This document shows positions 43,450 to 52,334 of a DNA stretch of 64,000 nt, piece by piece (positions within the stretch are counted from its first letter, which is position 1; each line of letters starts with the position of its first letter). The stretch comes from JAPLLS01 sp041309145 (GTDB taxonomy: Bacteria > Omnitrophota > Gorgyraeia > Gygaellales > Profunditerraquicolaceae), in the NCBI GenBank assembly GCA_041309145.1, contig JBFZAG010000079.1:1-64000 (forward strand), written 5' to 3'. A program made the position numbers and the translations under genes. The notes below the pieces were generated by a model. It ran no database searches, was not told the origin of the DNA, and saw nothing but the letters and a program-made list of their open reading frames with translations.

Positions 43450-44330
43450 CGGCCTAACCCCAGTTTGATCCTGAACCTGCGGCTGATGATCTCGGAGATA
43501 ATATTAAAAACCAAAGTAAAAATAAATAGAACCAAACCTATCGAAAACAAAGCATTGTAATGCAGGCTGCCCATTACCGCTTCCCCCATTTCCGCGGCGA
43601 TGGTGGAAGTCATGGGGCGGACCGGCTGGAAAAAACTGTGAGGGATAACCGCGGCTCCTCCGGCGACCATTAGAACCGTCATCGTCTCTCCCACCGCCCG
43701 GCTCATCCCTAAGATTATCGCGGTGGATATCCCCGACCCGGCGGCGGGTATGACTACCCGGACCAGAGTCTGCCATCTGTTGGCGCCTACGGCCAGCGAA
43801 GCCTCGCGGAAACTAAGCGGCACGCAGGACAACGCGTCTTCGGACAGGCTGCAAATCGTTGGTATAGCCATGATCCCCAATATTAAACTCGCGGTAAAAG
43901 CGCATAAACCGGTGGGCAAATGAAAAGCCTTCTGTAATATCGGAGCGGCGATAGCCATGCCGAAGAAACCAAAAACCACCGAAGGTATGCTCGCCAGGAT
44001 CTCGATCAAGGGCTTCAAGAACGCCTTCTGGCGGTTAGAAGCCAGCTCGTGAATATACAAAGCGCTGCCCACTCCCAGAGGAACGCAAACCAGCATCGCT
44101 CCCGCGGTCACCCACAGCGAACCCAGGATTATCGGCAGGATCCCGAATTCCGCCTGATCATGGGTAGGATACCAATTATTTCCGAAGAGAAAATCATTTA
44201 ATCCGACTTCTTTTAAAAGAGGGAAACTTTCCTTGAATAAAAGGATGATAATGCCTAATAAGAAGATCAACGAGGAAAACGCCAGGAGGGTAAAAAACCA
44301 TTTATAAATTTTTTCTTTGATTTTATACAT
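43446..44330 (-). CDS. pstC: Phosphate ABC transporter permease PstC (copy 1)
   Basis: 294 residues with six predicted membrane helices, the coupling motif EASLAVGANRWQTLVRVVIP and a GETMTVLMVAGG segment. It is separated from pstS by 104 bases that hold a strong hairpin, which could let pstS be made in excess over the permeases. Confidence 0.95.
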   Translation of the reverse strand: MYKIKEKIYKWFFTLLAFSSLIFLLGIIILLFKESFPLLKEVGLNDFLFGNNWYPTHDQAEFGILPIILGSLWVTAGAMLVCVPLGVGSALYIHELASNRQKAFLKPLIEILASIPSVVFGFFGMAIAAPILQKAFHLPTGLCAFTASLILGIMAIPTICSLSEDALSCVPLSFREASLAVGANRWQTLVRVVIPAAGSGISTAIILGMSRAVGETMTVLMVAGGAAVIPHSFFQPVRPMTSTIAAEMGEAVMGSLHYNALFSIGLVLFIFTLVFNIISEIISRRFRIKLGLGR

Positions 44331-44367
44331 TTTTTGTCTTCAGCCGTGAGTTTTCTGTTGGATTTTT

Positions 44368-44404
44368 GTGCGGCGAGAGTCTATAGCTAGCACTCTCGCC
44401 GCAC
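44368..44404. repeat. 13-bp perfect hairpin between pstS and pstC (copy 1)
   Basis: GTGCGGCGAGAGT and ACTCTCGCCGCAC form a perfect stem with an 11-base loop. No T tract follows on the minus strand. Stable hairpins of this kind after a binding-protein gene usually stabilise the upstream message and lower downstream expression. Confidence 0.75.
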
Positions 44405-44434
44405 AAGGAGGATAAAATGAGTAATTATCCTTTC

Positions 44435-45244
44435 CTACTTGATGCTCACAAACCCTTCCTCTTCCACCAATTTTTGCCCCTCGGAACTGAGGATAAAATC
44501 GATGAATTCCTTAACTAAACCGCTCGGTTTACCGTTGGTGTACATAAAAAGCGGCCGGGATAATTTGTACTGTTTGCTTAAAACGGTTTTTTTGCTCGCC
44601 GCTACGCCGTCTATGTTGATCACTTTCACTCCGGACATATAGGCCAAACCCACATACCCGATGGCTCCCGGGGTTTTGGCTACAACCGAAGCCACAGCCT
44701 GGTTGGAAGCCTGCATCAGGGCGTCTGATCTTACCTTGGCCTTATCCAAAGCTAACTCGGCGAACGCCTCGAACGTCCCGCTGGCTGAGTCACGGGAAAC
44801 CACCACGATCTTCTTTCCGCTCCCGCCAACCTGGCCCCAATCTGAGATCTTGCCGGTATAAATAGCCTTAAGCTGAGCTTTAGTCAATCCATCGACTGTG
44901 TTGGCGTTGTTGACGACGACCGCGATCCCGTCCATGGCCACGACATTGGCCTTGGGCTCTTTACCGCGGCCGACAGCCTTTTCCAACTCTTCATCCTTGA
45001 TCGCCCGCGAAGAATCAGCGATATCGCAGGTGCCCTCGATCAATGAGGTAATGCCTACTCCTGAACCGCCGCCGCGAACGGATATGTCCGCGTTGGAATT
45101 GGCGTTCATAAAGTCTTCAGCGGCTCTTTGGGCGATAGGCAGAACCGTGGTCGATCCTTCAACCACGATCTTTTCCGCGCAGGCCGGGATCGCCAGGCCT
45201 AACGCGAGTATTGACAATATCACTAAACTGCTTAAACGTTTCAT
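44435..45244 (-). CDS. pstS: Phosphate-binding protein PstS (copy 1)
   Basis: 269 residues with a signal peptide ending at about residue 23 (PACAEK; the Cys lies in a region that is not a clear lipobox). Phosphate-binding loops are EGSTTVLP, GGGSGVGI and SRDSASGTFEAF. It is shorter than and diverged from the set 2 copy, so the two may differ in affinity. It lies between the porin gene and pstC, with an AGGAG ribosome site. Confidence 0.93.
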   Translation of the reverse strand: MKRLSSLVILSILALGLAIPACAEKIVVEGSTTVLPIAQRAAEDFMNANSNADISVRGGGSGVGITSLIEGTCDIADSSRAIKDEELEKAVGRGKEPKANVVAMDGIAVVVNNANTVDGLTKAQLKAIYTGKISDWGQVGGSGKKIVVVSRDSASGTFEAFAELALDKAKVRSDALMQASNQAVASVVAKTPGAIGYVGLAYMSGVKVINIDGVAASKKTVLSKQYKLSRPLFMYTNGKPSGLVKEFIDFILSSEGQKLVEEEGFVSIK

Positions 45245-45279
45245 TGCTTTCTTCTCCTTTTTGGATTGGGTGCCATTAA

Positions 45280-46575
45280 TTAGAATTTGGTTATCCAGTC
45301 GATCTGGTAAAGAGCGATATGCTTGCTGGTCCCGGTTAACGCCGGAGTTGTCCTGTAAGGATCGGTAATGAAATAATTCAGCCCCAGGGTGGAATTAGGC
45401 ATAACCGCGTAGACCATGCCGAACTTGTGGCCCTTTGCTCCGGTGCCGCCGAGATGAAAATCGGAATCATTGATCGTGGCGAGAACCGCGTTCTGGCCGA
45501 TCTGGCGGTAATTCCAGTATGCTTCCCAGGTCCCTTTATCCTTAGCTTTGCCTAATTTCAAGCCGGCGAGCCAGGCTGTTTTATTAGTAGGGCTATTTTG
45601 GGCGAGATTCTGCGCGTAGTCCGCCACGATAGTCAACGGCATGCTGTTGCCCAGTACCGATAAATCCATCGGTGAATATTCCCCGGCGATCTCCATGATG
45701 TTAAAACCATACTTAAGTAAAGTTCCGTCTAAGGAGTTATTGCCCGTAGGGGTATAGTTAGCGCTGTAGGTATTCCAGCCATTGCCTTTGATGTTCTCGT
45801 AATTGTAATAAGAAACAGCGAACTTATAGGGCCTGGCCATGACCACGCCGCTGGAACCTAACTGCCCCGCGACCAGGAACGGATCATTGGAATCCGAGCT
45901 GTTTTCGCCGAGCGGCAGAAAAGCGAAGGTCAGGAAAGGATTGAACGCCGCTCCCATAGACGGAGTGAACTTGACCACGCCTCCTTCGGGATTAATGTCG
46001 CCGTCCCAGACCATATCGGTAGTATAGAAGGGGTTGGCGAATTTACCGCCGGTCACCGCCATATCTTTGAAGAAAGTCAAGTCCGTGTTGCCGAAAGGCC
46101 GATATTCGACATAAGCCTGATCAACCCAGATCGGTTTATTCTGAAACGAATTGGTGAATGACTGGTTCGTGGATGTCTGCTCCGGCCCATTAGTCTTATT
46201 TTCTCCGGTTGCCATTTTGAAGCCGACTTTCGTCAGCTCATTGGGTTTCATTTCGAATCCATAACGCAGTCTGAAACGGCCTCTGTCCCGGTGCTTGCTT
46301 CCGGTCTTAGTCTCTCCTTGATAACGGATGCGCATATCGCCGGCAAATTTGGTGGTTTGCAGCCATTTGGGCAGAGTTTCGTTCTTGCCCTGAGCGATCT
46401 CTTTTCTTGTTTCTTCTTTAGCCTCAGTAAGCATCTGCTGGGCTTCGCCCTGGGTCAAAACCCCTTTTTCCACCAGCTTGTTGACCAACACATCCACTTC
46501 ACCTGCAAACGCAAAACTGACACACAAGAACACTGCCACCAGTAAAACCAAACAACTTAGCGCAGAACGCTTCAT
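45280..46575 (-). CDS. Putative outer-membrane porin of the phosphate operon
   Basis: 431 residues from the ATG at 46575, which has an AGGAGG ribosome site; the longer frame to 46632 lacks one. A signal peptide ends at about residue 24 (FAFAG). A short helical region (about 25-75, with VDVLVNKLVEKGVLT) precedes alternating beta strands rich in Tyr/Trp/Phe and the sequence ends in Phe, as outer-membrane barrels do. The helical part resembles the N-terminal anchor seen in phosphate-related porins. Its position directly before pstS suggests phosphate or phosphoester uptake; specificity is inference. Confidence 0.82.
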   Translation of the reverse strand: MKRSALSCLVLLVAVFLCVSFAFAGEVDVLVNKLVEKGVLTQGEAQQMLTEAKEETRKEIAQGKNETLPKWLQTTKFAGDMRIRYQGETKTGSKHRDRGRFRLRYGFEMKPNELTKVGFKMATGENKTNGPEQTSTNQSFTNSFQNKPIWVDQAYVEYRPFGNTDLTFFKDMAVTGGKFANPFYTTDMVWDGDINPEGGVVKFTPSMGAAFNPFLTFAFLPLGENSSDSNDPFLVAGQLGSSGVVMARPYKFAVSYYNYENIKGNGWNTYSANYTPTGNNSLDGTLLKYGFNIMEIAGEYSPMDLSVLGNSMPLTIVADYAQNLAQNSPTNKTAWLAGLKLGKAKDKGTWEAYWNYRQIGQNAVLATINDSDFHLGGTGAKGHKFGMVYAVMPNSTLGLNYFITDPYRTTPALTGTSKHIALYQIDWITKF

Positions 46576-46710
46576 TTCTTTCCTCCTCTTGTTAGGGTTG
46601 TTGAACGAAATACTTTTCCAATATTTCCACATTACCGTGGCGTATTATCCTAAAAAATAACTTCAAGACGATCCGACCAGAACCACATCTCGCCTATCAA
46701 TATTTCCTCC

Positions 46711-47199
46711 TCAAAAAACCTCACTCTCACCTCCCCTCTCTGTTGAAAACAACTGCGCGTCCTGCATATTCGCCGGTTTTTCCTGCGAAGCGGCTAATTC
46801 TTTCAGGACGCTTAAAAGCGTCGCCATCTTAAAAGGTTTGGTCAAATAATAGTCCGTGCCCAGCACAAGAGCCTGGAGTTTGTCCAGAGCCTGTTCTCTG
46901 GCGGAAACTACCACCACAGCCGTCCTCCTGGCCCGGAAATTCGTCCTGATCCGGCGCAAGACCGTAAAACCGTCTATGCCGGGAAGCATCAAATCAAGGA
47001 TGACGATGTCGAAGACCTCTTTGCCCAGTTTCTTTATCGCCACCCTGCCGTCGTAAACCGGCATTGGCACGAACCCGGATTTAAGTAGGTTATAGCAAAT
47101 GCACTCATTGATCGCTTTTTCATCCTCCACTACCAGGACTTTTTTGGATTCTTTAAGCATCCCAACCGCCTCCGATATTTTTGAAATGTAGTCGGACAT
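46711..47199 (-). CDS. Stand-alone response-regulator receiver protein
   Basis: 162 residues with one receiver domain (about 19-135): acidic residues VVEDEK, phospho-acceptor Asp in ILDLMLPG, and Lys in LTKPF. No DNA-binding domain follows, only a short tail. It may act by protein contact or compete for phosphate from PhoR. M14 is an alternative start. The ATG is one base after the stop of a 35-codon ORF (TAATATG), so translation is probably coupled. Confidence 0.88.
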   Translation of the reverse strand: MSDYISKISEAVGMLKESKKVLVVEDEKAINECICYNLLKSGFVPMPVYDGRVAIKKLGKEVFDIVILDLMLPGIDGFTVLRRIRTNFRARRTAVVVVSAREQALDKLQALVLGTDYYLTKPFKMATLLSVLKELAASQEKPANMQDAQLFSTERGGESEVF

Positions 47200-47200
47200 A

Positions 47201-47308
47201 TTACGCGTATTGTTTATAGAAAAAACTGATTACCTCGATCTCTTCGTCGATGATCGATTTAATATACCTGGAAAACTTTGTCACGGCTTTCTTAAATAGC
47301 TTCCTCAT
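47201..47308 (-). CDS. Small 35-residue ORF coupled to the receiver gene
   Basis: ATG at 47308 to TAA at 47201: a basic N-terminal half (MRKLFKKAVTKF) and an acidic-hydrophobic half (IIDEEIEVISFFYKQYA) that could form an amphipathic helix. An AGGA ribosome-like site lies seven bases upstream. The stop codon is one base from the ATG of the receiver gene. It is either a real small protein or a leader peptide for coupling. No homologue is recognised. Confidence 0.5.
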   Translation of the reverse strand: MRKLFKKAVTKFSRYIKSIIDEEIEVISFFYKQYA

Positions 47309-47420
47309 CTTTCCGTCCTTTCTTTTAGTGTCAAGCAAAGTATATGTCATAGCCATTAAATCCGCTTGAAGCGGATGTAAAAAGTAAGTTAAATCATTTC
47401 GCGAGGTAAAAATAAGAAAT

Positions 47421-47528
47421 GGTCACAAGTCACATGTCACAAGGTCAAAAAAAAACGGAATTAGAATTACATCTAATCCCGTTCCTTTATACACTACTTG
47501 TGACGTGTGACTTTGTGACTTGTGACTT
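47421..47528. repeat. GTGAC/GTCAC repeats in inverted orientation around the phoR terminator
   Basis: GTCAC-type words at 47421-47446 and GTGAC-type words at 47498-47526 flank the terminator hairpin in opposite orientation, so the whole 105-base region can fold on itself. The remainder of the 327 bases between phoR and the receiver gene contains only the small ORF and, at 47309-47420, nothing further that I can recognise. Confidence 0.6.
47447..47483 (-). terminator. Intrinsic terminator of phoR
   Basis: AACGGGATTAGA and TCTAATTCCGTT (minus strand, one mismatch) form a 12-bp stem with a 6-base loop, followed by a run of nine T. Confidence 0.85.
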
Positions 47529-49299
47529 ATTTCGGAAGGATGAACCAGAATTTTGAGCCCAGGCCTTCGGTGCTTTCTACTCCGACAGTGCCGCCGTGCA
47601 GATCGACTATGTGTTTAACGATTGCCAGCCCCAAACCTGTTCCGCCCATTTCCCGGGAGCGGGCCTTGTCCACGCGGTAGAAACGCTCGAAGATCCGGGG
47701 AAGGTCTATAGGAGGAATCCCCGGGCCGGAATCTTCAACAATAACTTTAATCTTGCCATCTAGCTCCTGAGAATAAATCCTGATGCTGCCTTTTTCACGG
47801 TTGAACTTGATGGCATTATCGAGAATATTGGTGAATACCTGTTCGATCTTGGCCAGGTCAGCTTTCAGAGAAATCCTGGGAGGGATTTCATTTTTGACAT
47901 CCAGGGATTTCTTCTGGATCTGCACTCGGAAACCCCCGAGGATCTTCTCAACCGGTTTTTTAAGCTCAAAACTTTGGCTCTCCAGCCGTATCCCCTTAGA
48001 CTCTAAATACGACAAGTCCAAAAGATCATTGATCAGGTTATTCAACCGGTCAGTATGCTCCTGGATTATCTGCAGGAAGTGTCGGGCGTTTTCCTTGTCT
48101 TCCAGCGCCCCCTCGATCAAAGTTTCCACAAACCCCTTAATGGAAGTAAGCGGGGTTTTCAGCTCGTGAGACACATTGGCCACGAAATCAGAACGCACTC
48201 TTTCGAGTTTACGGATCTCCGTTACGTCGTGCATCACCAGTAAACAGCCGGTAACTTCTTTATTCTGAAAAATAGGCGAAGCGTTAAGCTGAAAGATCCT
48301 GTTTACCGGCCAGACAATGGAAAGCTCTTTAGTCAGCAGCTGGCCGCTCTTTAAAACCTGGTTGATAATTTCGGCGATATCATTATTAGGGATCGCCTCG
48401 AGGAATATTTTCCCTTCGATATCTTTAGCGGAAACTCCGAACATCCGCTCGATCGCTTCATTGACCGTGACTATTGCCGTAGTTTTATCCGCGACAATGA
48501 TCCCCTCGATCATGCTTTGGAAAACATTGCGCAGTTGCTGATTTTTGATCTCCAGTTCCCGGATCTTGTTCTGGATATCCTCAGCCATGGCATTGAGGGT
48601 CAGCGCCAGCTCTCCGATCTCATCCTGGGAATTCTGGTATAACTGATGGTTAAAATCGCCCTGGGCGAATTTACGGGAAACATAAATGATGCGGTTAAGA
48701 GGTTTTATAATGCTGCGGGAAAGAAGAGAACCGATCATAAAGGCTAAGGCTAAAGCGAATAAAAGACTGAAGAATATGGTCTGACGGGTTGTGCCGAGGA
48801 TTCTTTGCACCTGCTCAAGAGGAAGAGCCAAACGAATAACCCCGGCCACGCCCTGGTCAACTTTGATCGGAAGCGCGATATAGAGCATGTCGATCTTAAG
48901 GGTCCGGGAATAACGAATGTCCTCGCCAATACTGCCGGAAAATGCTGTTTTGACTTCCGTACGGCCAGCGTGATTTTCCATGGCCGGAACTTCGGCGGCG
49001 GATTTCTCGGAATCAGCAAACACAACTCCCAGCTTATCGATCAAAGTCACCCGGGACTTTATTTTCGAGCTAACATCTTTAATCAGCTGCTCAAGCCGCG
49101 GCCGGCCGGTGTTCAATAAGTCTTCTTTCTTAACCAGGCTTTCAATAAGATAGGCCTGCTTAATAAGCGAGGTTCTGATATCCGCTAGCGCGCCCTCTTC
49201 CAGCTTTCTATCCAGAAGTATGGCCACAAAAACAAAAGGAATGATAATAAGCAGAATATACGACCAGATTATTCTTGATCTAAAACTTATCCTGAGCAC
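47527..49299 (-). CDS. phoR: PhoR-type sensor histidine kinase
   Basis: 590 residues. Two membrane helices (about 8-30 and 172-195) enclose an extracytoplasmic sensor region, followed by HAMP (about 195-250), PAS (about 260-365), HisKA with phospho-acceptor His in NVSHELKTPL, and HATPase_c with N, G1 and G2 boxes (DNAIKF, EDSGPGI, GGTGLGLAI). The start follows the phoB stop by two bases, so the pair is one operon, and it sits next to pst and phoU genes. Role: senses phosphate status through Pst/PhoU and phosphorylates PhoB. A strong terminator follows. Confidence 0.94.
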   Translation of the reverse strand: MLRISFRSRIIWSYILLIIIPFVFVAILLDRKLEEGALADIRTSLIKQAYLIESLVKKEDLLNTGRPRLEQLIKDVSSKIKSRVTLIDKLGVVFADSEKSAAEVPAMENHAGRTEVKTAFSGSIGEDIRYSRTLKIDMLYIALPIKVDQGVAGVIRLALPLEQVQRILGTTRQTIFFSLLFALALAFMIGSLLSRSIIKPLNRIIYVSRKFAQGDFNHQLYQNSQDEIGELALTLNAMAEDIQNKIRELEIKNQQLRNVFQSMIEGIIVADKTTAIVTVNEAIERMFGVSAKDIEGKIFLEAIPNNDIAEIINQVLKSGQLLTKELSIVWPVNRIFQLNASPIFQNKEVTGCLLVMHDVTEIRKLERVRSDFVANVSHELKTPLTSIKGFVETLIEGALEDKENARHFLQIIQEHTDRLNNLINDLLDLSYLESKGIRLESQSFELKKPVEKILGGFRVQIQKKSLDVKNEIPPRISLKADLAKIEQVFTNILDNAIKFNREKGSIRIYSQELDGKIKVIVEDSGPGIPPIDLPRIFERFYRVDKARSREMGGTGLGLAIVKHIVDLHGGTVGVESTEGLGSKFWFILPK

Positions 49300-49301
49300 A
49301 T

Positions 49302-50003
49302 CTACTCCTCGAATCGGTATCCGTAATTCTTGACGGTTATAATATGTTTGGCCGCGCGTTGAAGTTTTTTGCGAAGCGTCCGGATATGCACATCCACAGT
49401 GCGTGTCTGAATGTCCATGGCGTGGTCAAATCCCCAAATAGTATCTAAAAGGTAATCCCGGCTTAAAACCCGGCCCTTGGCCTGGACCAAAGTTTTTAAA
49501 AGTTCGAATTCCTTGGAGGTCAACTCTACCGGTTTATTGCCTACGCTGACCGAGATCTGAGATAAATCCATGATCAGATCTCCCAGTTTTACGATTTCCC
49601 GGGGAACCTCTTTTTCCGAACTGCGGCGCAAAACCGCCTTGATCCGGGCGATCAATTCTTTAAGGCTGAAAGGTTTGCTTACGTAATCGTCGGCGCCTAA
49701 CTCCAGGCCGACGATCTTATCCGTTTCCTGGGTTTTAGCGGTGAGCATTATTACGGGGATCCGGGAAGTCTTAACTTCTTTTTTCAACTGCTTGCATACT
49801 TCCAGGCCGTCAATACCGGGAAGCATCAGGTCCAGGATGATCAGATCCGGGTGCTCGCGCACGGCCAGATCCAAAGCGTCCTCGCCATCATGAGCGTCAA
49901 CAGTCCGGTAACCTTCTTTTTTAAGGTTATAGTTAAGCATCTTGACGATGTCTTTTTCATCGTCGACGATCAGGATCTTTTCTTTGGCCTTTAGCTCTTT
50001 CAT
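49302..50003 (-). CDS. phoB: PhoB/PhoP-type response regulator
   Basis: About 233 residues: a receiver domain (acidic pocket IVDDEKD, phospho-acceptor Asp in ILDLMLPG, Lys in VSKPF) and an OmpR/PhoB winged-helix DNA-binding domain (about 135-230; RTVDVHIRTLRKKL). It would activate phosphate-starvation promoters such as the TTTTACA repeats before pstS copy 2. The start is uncertain: ATG at 50003 is used; a TTG at 50033, just after the upstream stop, is the alternative. Neither has a clear ribosome site. Confidence 0.93.
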   Translation of the reverse strand: MKELKAKEKILIVDDEKDIVKMLNYNLKKEGYRTVDAHDGEDALDLAVREHPDLIILDLMLPGIDGLEVCKQLKKEVKTSRIPVIMLTAKTQETDKIVGLELGADDYVSKPFSLKELIARIKAVLRRSSEKEVPREIVKLGDLIMDLSQISVSVGNKPVELTSKEFELLKTLVQAKGRVLSRDYLLDTIWGFDHAMDIQTRTVDVHIRTLRKKLQRAAKHIITVKNYGYRFEE

Positions 50004-50036
50004 CTTTTTTCTCAGGATCACATCCCTGACCAATGA

Positions 50037-51650
50037 CTATTCCCGCAGGCTGTCCATTACCGCCTGAGCCACGTTAGTAAGATGGTCGCCGATCTTTTCC
50101 AGGTTGCTGATCACGTCCAGGAATACCACTCCGGAGAGGACATTGCAATCTTTGCGCTCCAGCCTGCGGACATGGTTGTCTTTGAGCTTATTGCGCATTT
50201 CATTGACCTTGCACTCTTCTTCCATGACGATCTTCGCCTCATCCGGGTTATTATTAGCCAAAGCTTTGACCGAACAATCGATCATCTTATTGATATCGTC
50301 GTACATGGCTTTCAGCTCCGCCACGGCCTCGCTGGAAAAACGCATCTTTTTATCGATCATCTCTTCAGCCAGGTCCCTTAAATTCTCGGCGTGGTCGCCG
50401 ATCCTTTCCACGTCGTTAATCGCGTGTATAAGCGCGGGGATCTTCTTGGATTCAGACTGGCTTAACTCGCCCTGCATCAATTCCACCAGGTAATTGGTAA
50501 TGGCGTTCCTTAAGGAATCCACCGCTTCTTCGCTGCGGGCGATTCTTTCCAGATTCTTGGAATCATTATACAAAAAACTCTTCATGGCCGAAGCCAGCAT
50601 TTTCTGGGTCAGAACTAAAGTCCTGATCGTCTCTTTGATCGCCGCGTCCAAAGCAAAAGGCGGGGTATTGAGTAAATGCCTTTCCAGATACTTCGGAGTA
50701 TACTCGTCTTCCTCTTCCTCCTTGCCTTTGACAAACTTAGTCAGGATTTTTGCGTAAAGCCCGACGAACGGCAAGAAGATCAAAGTATTTATTATCTTAA
50801 AAAAAGTATTGGCGTTGGCGATCTGCCGGGGAAGCTCCATTGAAGTGCGCGCCGCAAGACTACCAAAAACAACCAGAAAAGGCAGAAGAATGATCACTCC
50901 GATAACATTGAACAAAACATGGGCTATTGCCGCTCTTCTGGCGGAAATATTCGTGCCCACCGAAGCGATCAAAGCCGTAACGCAGGTTCCGATATCGCAA
51001 CCTAAAACCAGAGGAATAGCCGCTTTTAGGTCGATCAGATTAGCCATTGCCAGTCCAATGACCATACCGGTAGTAACTGAACTGCTCTGAACTATCGCGG
51101 TAACCACCGCTCCGGCCAGGATAGCCAAAAGAGGATTATTGCTGAAAGTAACGAATATATTGTTAAACCAGGAGTATTCGCCTAAAGGTTTGACCACACT
51201 GGTCAGAATGTTCAGCCCCAGGAAAAGAATTCCAAACCCCAAAACGCACTCGCCAAGATATTTATGGGCCTTTTTTTTGGCCACCAGCATGATCAGCATA
51301 CCCAGGCCGAGGATGGGCAGAGCGTAGTCGGTAAGCTTAAAAGCGATCAGCTGGCCGGTGACCGTGGTTCCGATGTTCGCTCCGAAGATCACTCCGATGG
51401 CCTGAACAAGGGTCATTAACCCGGCATTGACAAAACCGACCACCATTACGGTTGTCGCCGAGGAGGATTGGATTATGCTGGTAATTCCCGTGCCGACCAA
51501 TACGCCTTTGATCGGGCTGCCGGTCAGGCCGTGCAGGATCTTTCTCATCCTGTCCCCGGAAGCTTTATGCAGCCCTTCGCTCATCAGCCAGATCCCGTAA
51601 ATAAAAAGCCCCAGCCCGCCGACAAGTCCGAAGACCAGATCCTTGATCAT
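50037..51650 (-). CDS. Na+/phosphate cotransporter with C-terminal PhoU domain
   Basis: 537 residues of the Na/Pi-cotransporter II family. About eight to nine membrane helices contain the duplicated QSSSATT and QSSSVTT motifs, characteristic of NptA/PhoU-type cotransporters. A cytoplasmic PhoU-like helical domain occupies about 335-530. It is a second, sodium-driven route for phosphate and is placed directly before phoB-phoR, indicating shared regulation. Note that the PhoU domain may sense phosphate or limit export and import. Confidence 0.93.
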   Translation of the reverse strand: MIKDLVFGLVGGLGLFIYGIWLMSEGLHKASGDRMRKILHGLTGSPIKGVLVGTGITSIIQSSSATTVMVVGFVNAGLMTLVQAIGVIFGANIGTTVTGQLIAFKLTDYALPILGLGMLIMLVAKKKAHKYLGECVLGFGILFLGLNILTSVVKPLGEYSWFNNIFVTFSNNPLLAILAGAVVTAIVQSSSVTTGMVIGLAMANLIDLKAAIPLVLGCDIGTCVTALIASVGTNISARRAAIAHVLFNVIGVIILLPFLVVFGSLAARTSMELPRQIANANTFFKIINTLIFLPFVGLYAKILTKFVKGKEEEEDEYTPKYLERHLLNTPPFALDAAIKETIRTLVLTQKMLASAMKSFLYNDSKNLERIARSEEAVDSLRNAITNYLVELMQGELSQSESKKIPALIHAINDVERIGDHAENLRDLAEEMIDKKMRFSSEAVAELKAMYDDINKMIDCSVKALANNNPDEAKIVMEEECKVNEMRNKLKDNHVRRLERKDCNVLSGVVFLDVISNLEKIGDHLTNVAQAVMDSLRE

Positions 51651-51653
51651 GTT

Positions 51654-52334
51654 TTAATCTCTCCTTTTATTCCCGCGGCAAACATTCAAACATACTCCGC
51701 AAATATACTGTTCAGCTAAATGCAACTTTTGAAAACCTTTGATGGCGTCAAAACATTTTATATGGTCGAAATCCTCGCAATTTTCCTTGATCGCCTGTGC
51801 CGGGCAAACCTTCACGCACATATGGCAGGCCCCGCAATTATCCGTAGACGGCTGATCGATCTTTAAAGGCATATCCGTAAGAATCGTCACCAGCCGGAAC
51901 TGGCTGCCGAATTCCGGGCTGACCAGCATATTATTCCGGCCGATCCAGCCTAACCCGGCAAGGACTCCCATTTTTTTATGGGAAAGATGCCCGGTCTGTT
52001 TTTTCCAGTCCAATATCTGCGAAGTCGGGATCGGTAACGCCAGGTATCCTTGCGACTCGATATAAAGAGTAGTCTTGAGCGCTGACTGGTCTAAAAGCGA
52101 ATTTAAAGTGCGATAGTGGTAAGAATATAGCCGGGTCGGCGCCTGGACCAGTTCCCCTAATACGGTTTTGGATAATCTCCCGCCCAGAACCACGGCTTTA
52201 TCCAGTTTAGCCAGCAACTCAGGGCTGACCACGAATTCCTGTTTGGCCTCTTGGATGTCCGCGACACCAAACAGGTCCAGCCCCAGGTCCTGGGTGAATT
52301 TTTTAAGCCCGGCGTAGTTCTTATCTATGTCCAT
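51654..52334 (-). CDS. QueG-like double 4Fe-4S protein
   Basis: 226 residues. Two 4Fe-4S motifs are visible, CGACHMCVKVCP and CGVCLNVC, in the arrangement of epoxyqueuosine reductase (QueG), and the N-terminal part resembles QueG's cobalamin-binding half. It is shorter than typical QueG (about 350 residues), lacking the C-terminal repeats, so a relative with another corrinoid-dependent reaction is possible. It overlaps mnmG by 14 bases; mnmG also modifies tRNA wobble bases, which favours a tRNA role. Confidence 0.72.
   Translation of the reverse strand: MDIDKNYAGLKKFTQDLGLDLFGVADIQEAKQEFVVSPELLAKLDKAVVLGGRLSKTVLGELVQAPTRLYSYHYRTLNSLLDQSALKTTLYIESQGYLALPIPTSQILDWKKQTGHLSHKKMGVLAGLGWIGRNNMLVSPEFGSQFRLVTILTDMPLKIDQPSTDNCGACHMCVKVCPAQAIKENCEDFDHIKCFDAIKGFQKLHLAEQYICGVCLNVCRGNKRRD

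Noticed and set aside
49302..50033. Start of phoB at the TTG at 50033
   Set aside because: No ribosome site, and the extra ten residues precede the normal receiver N terminus; ATG 50003 preferred but not certain.
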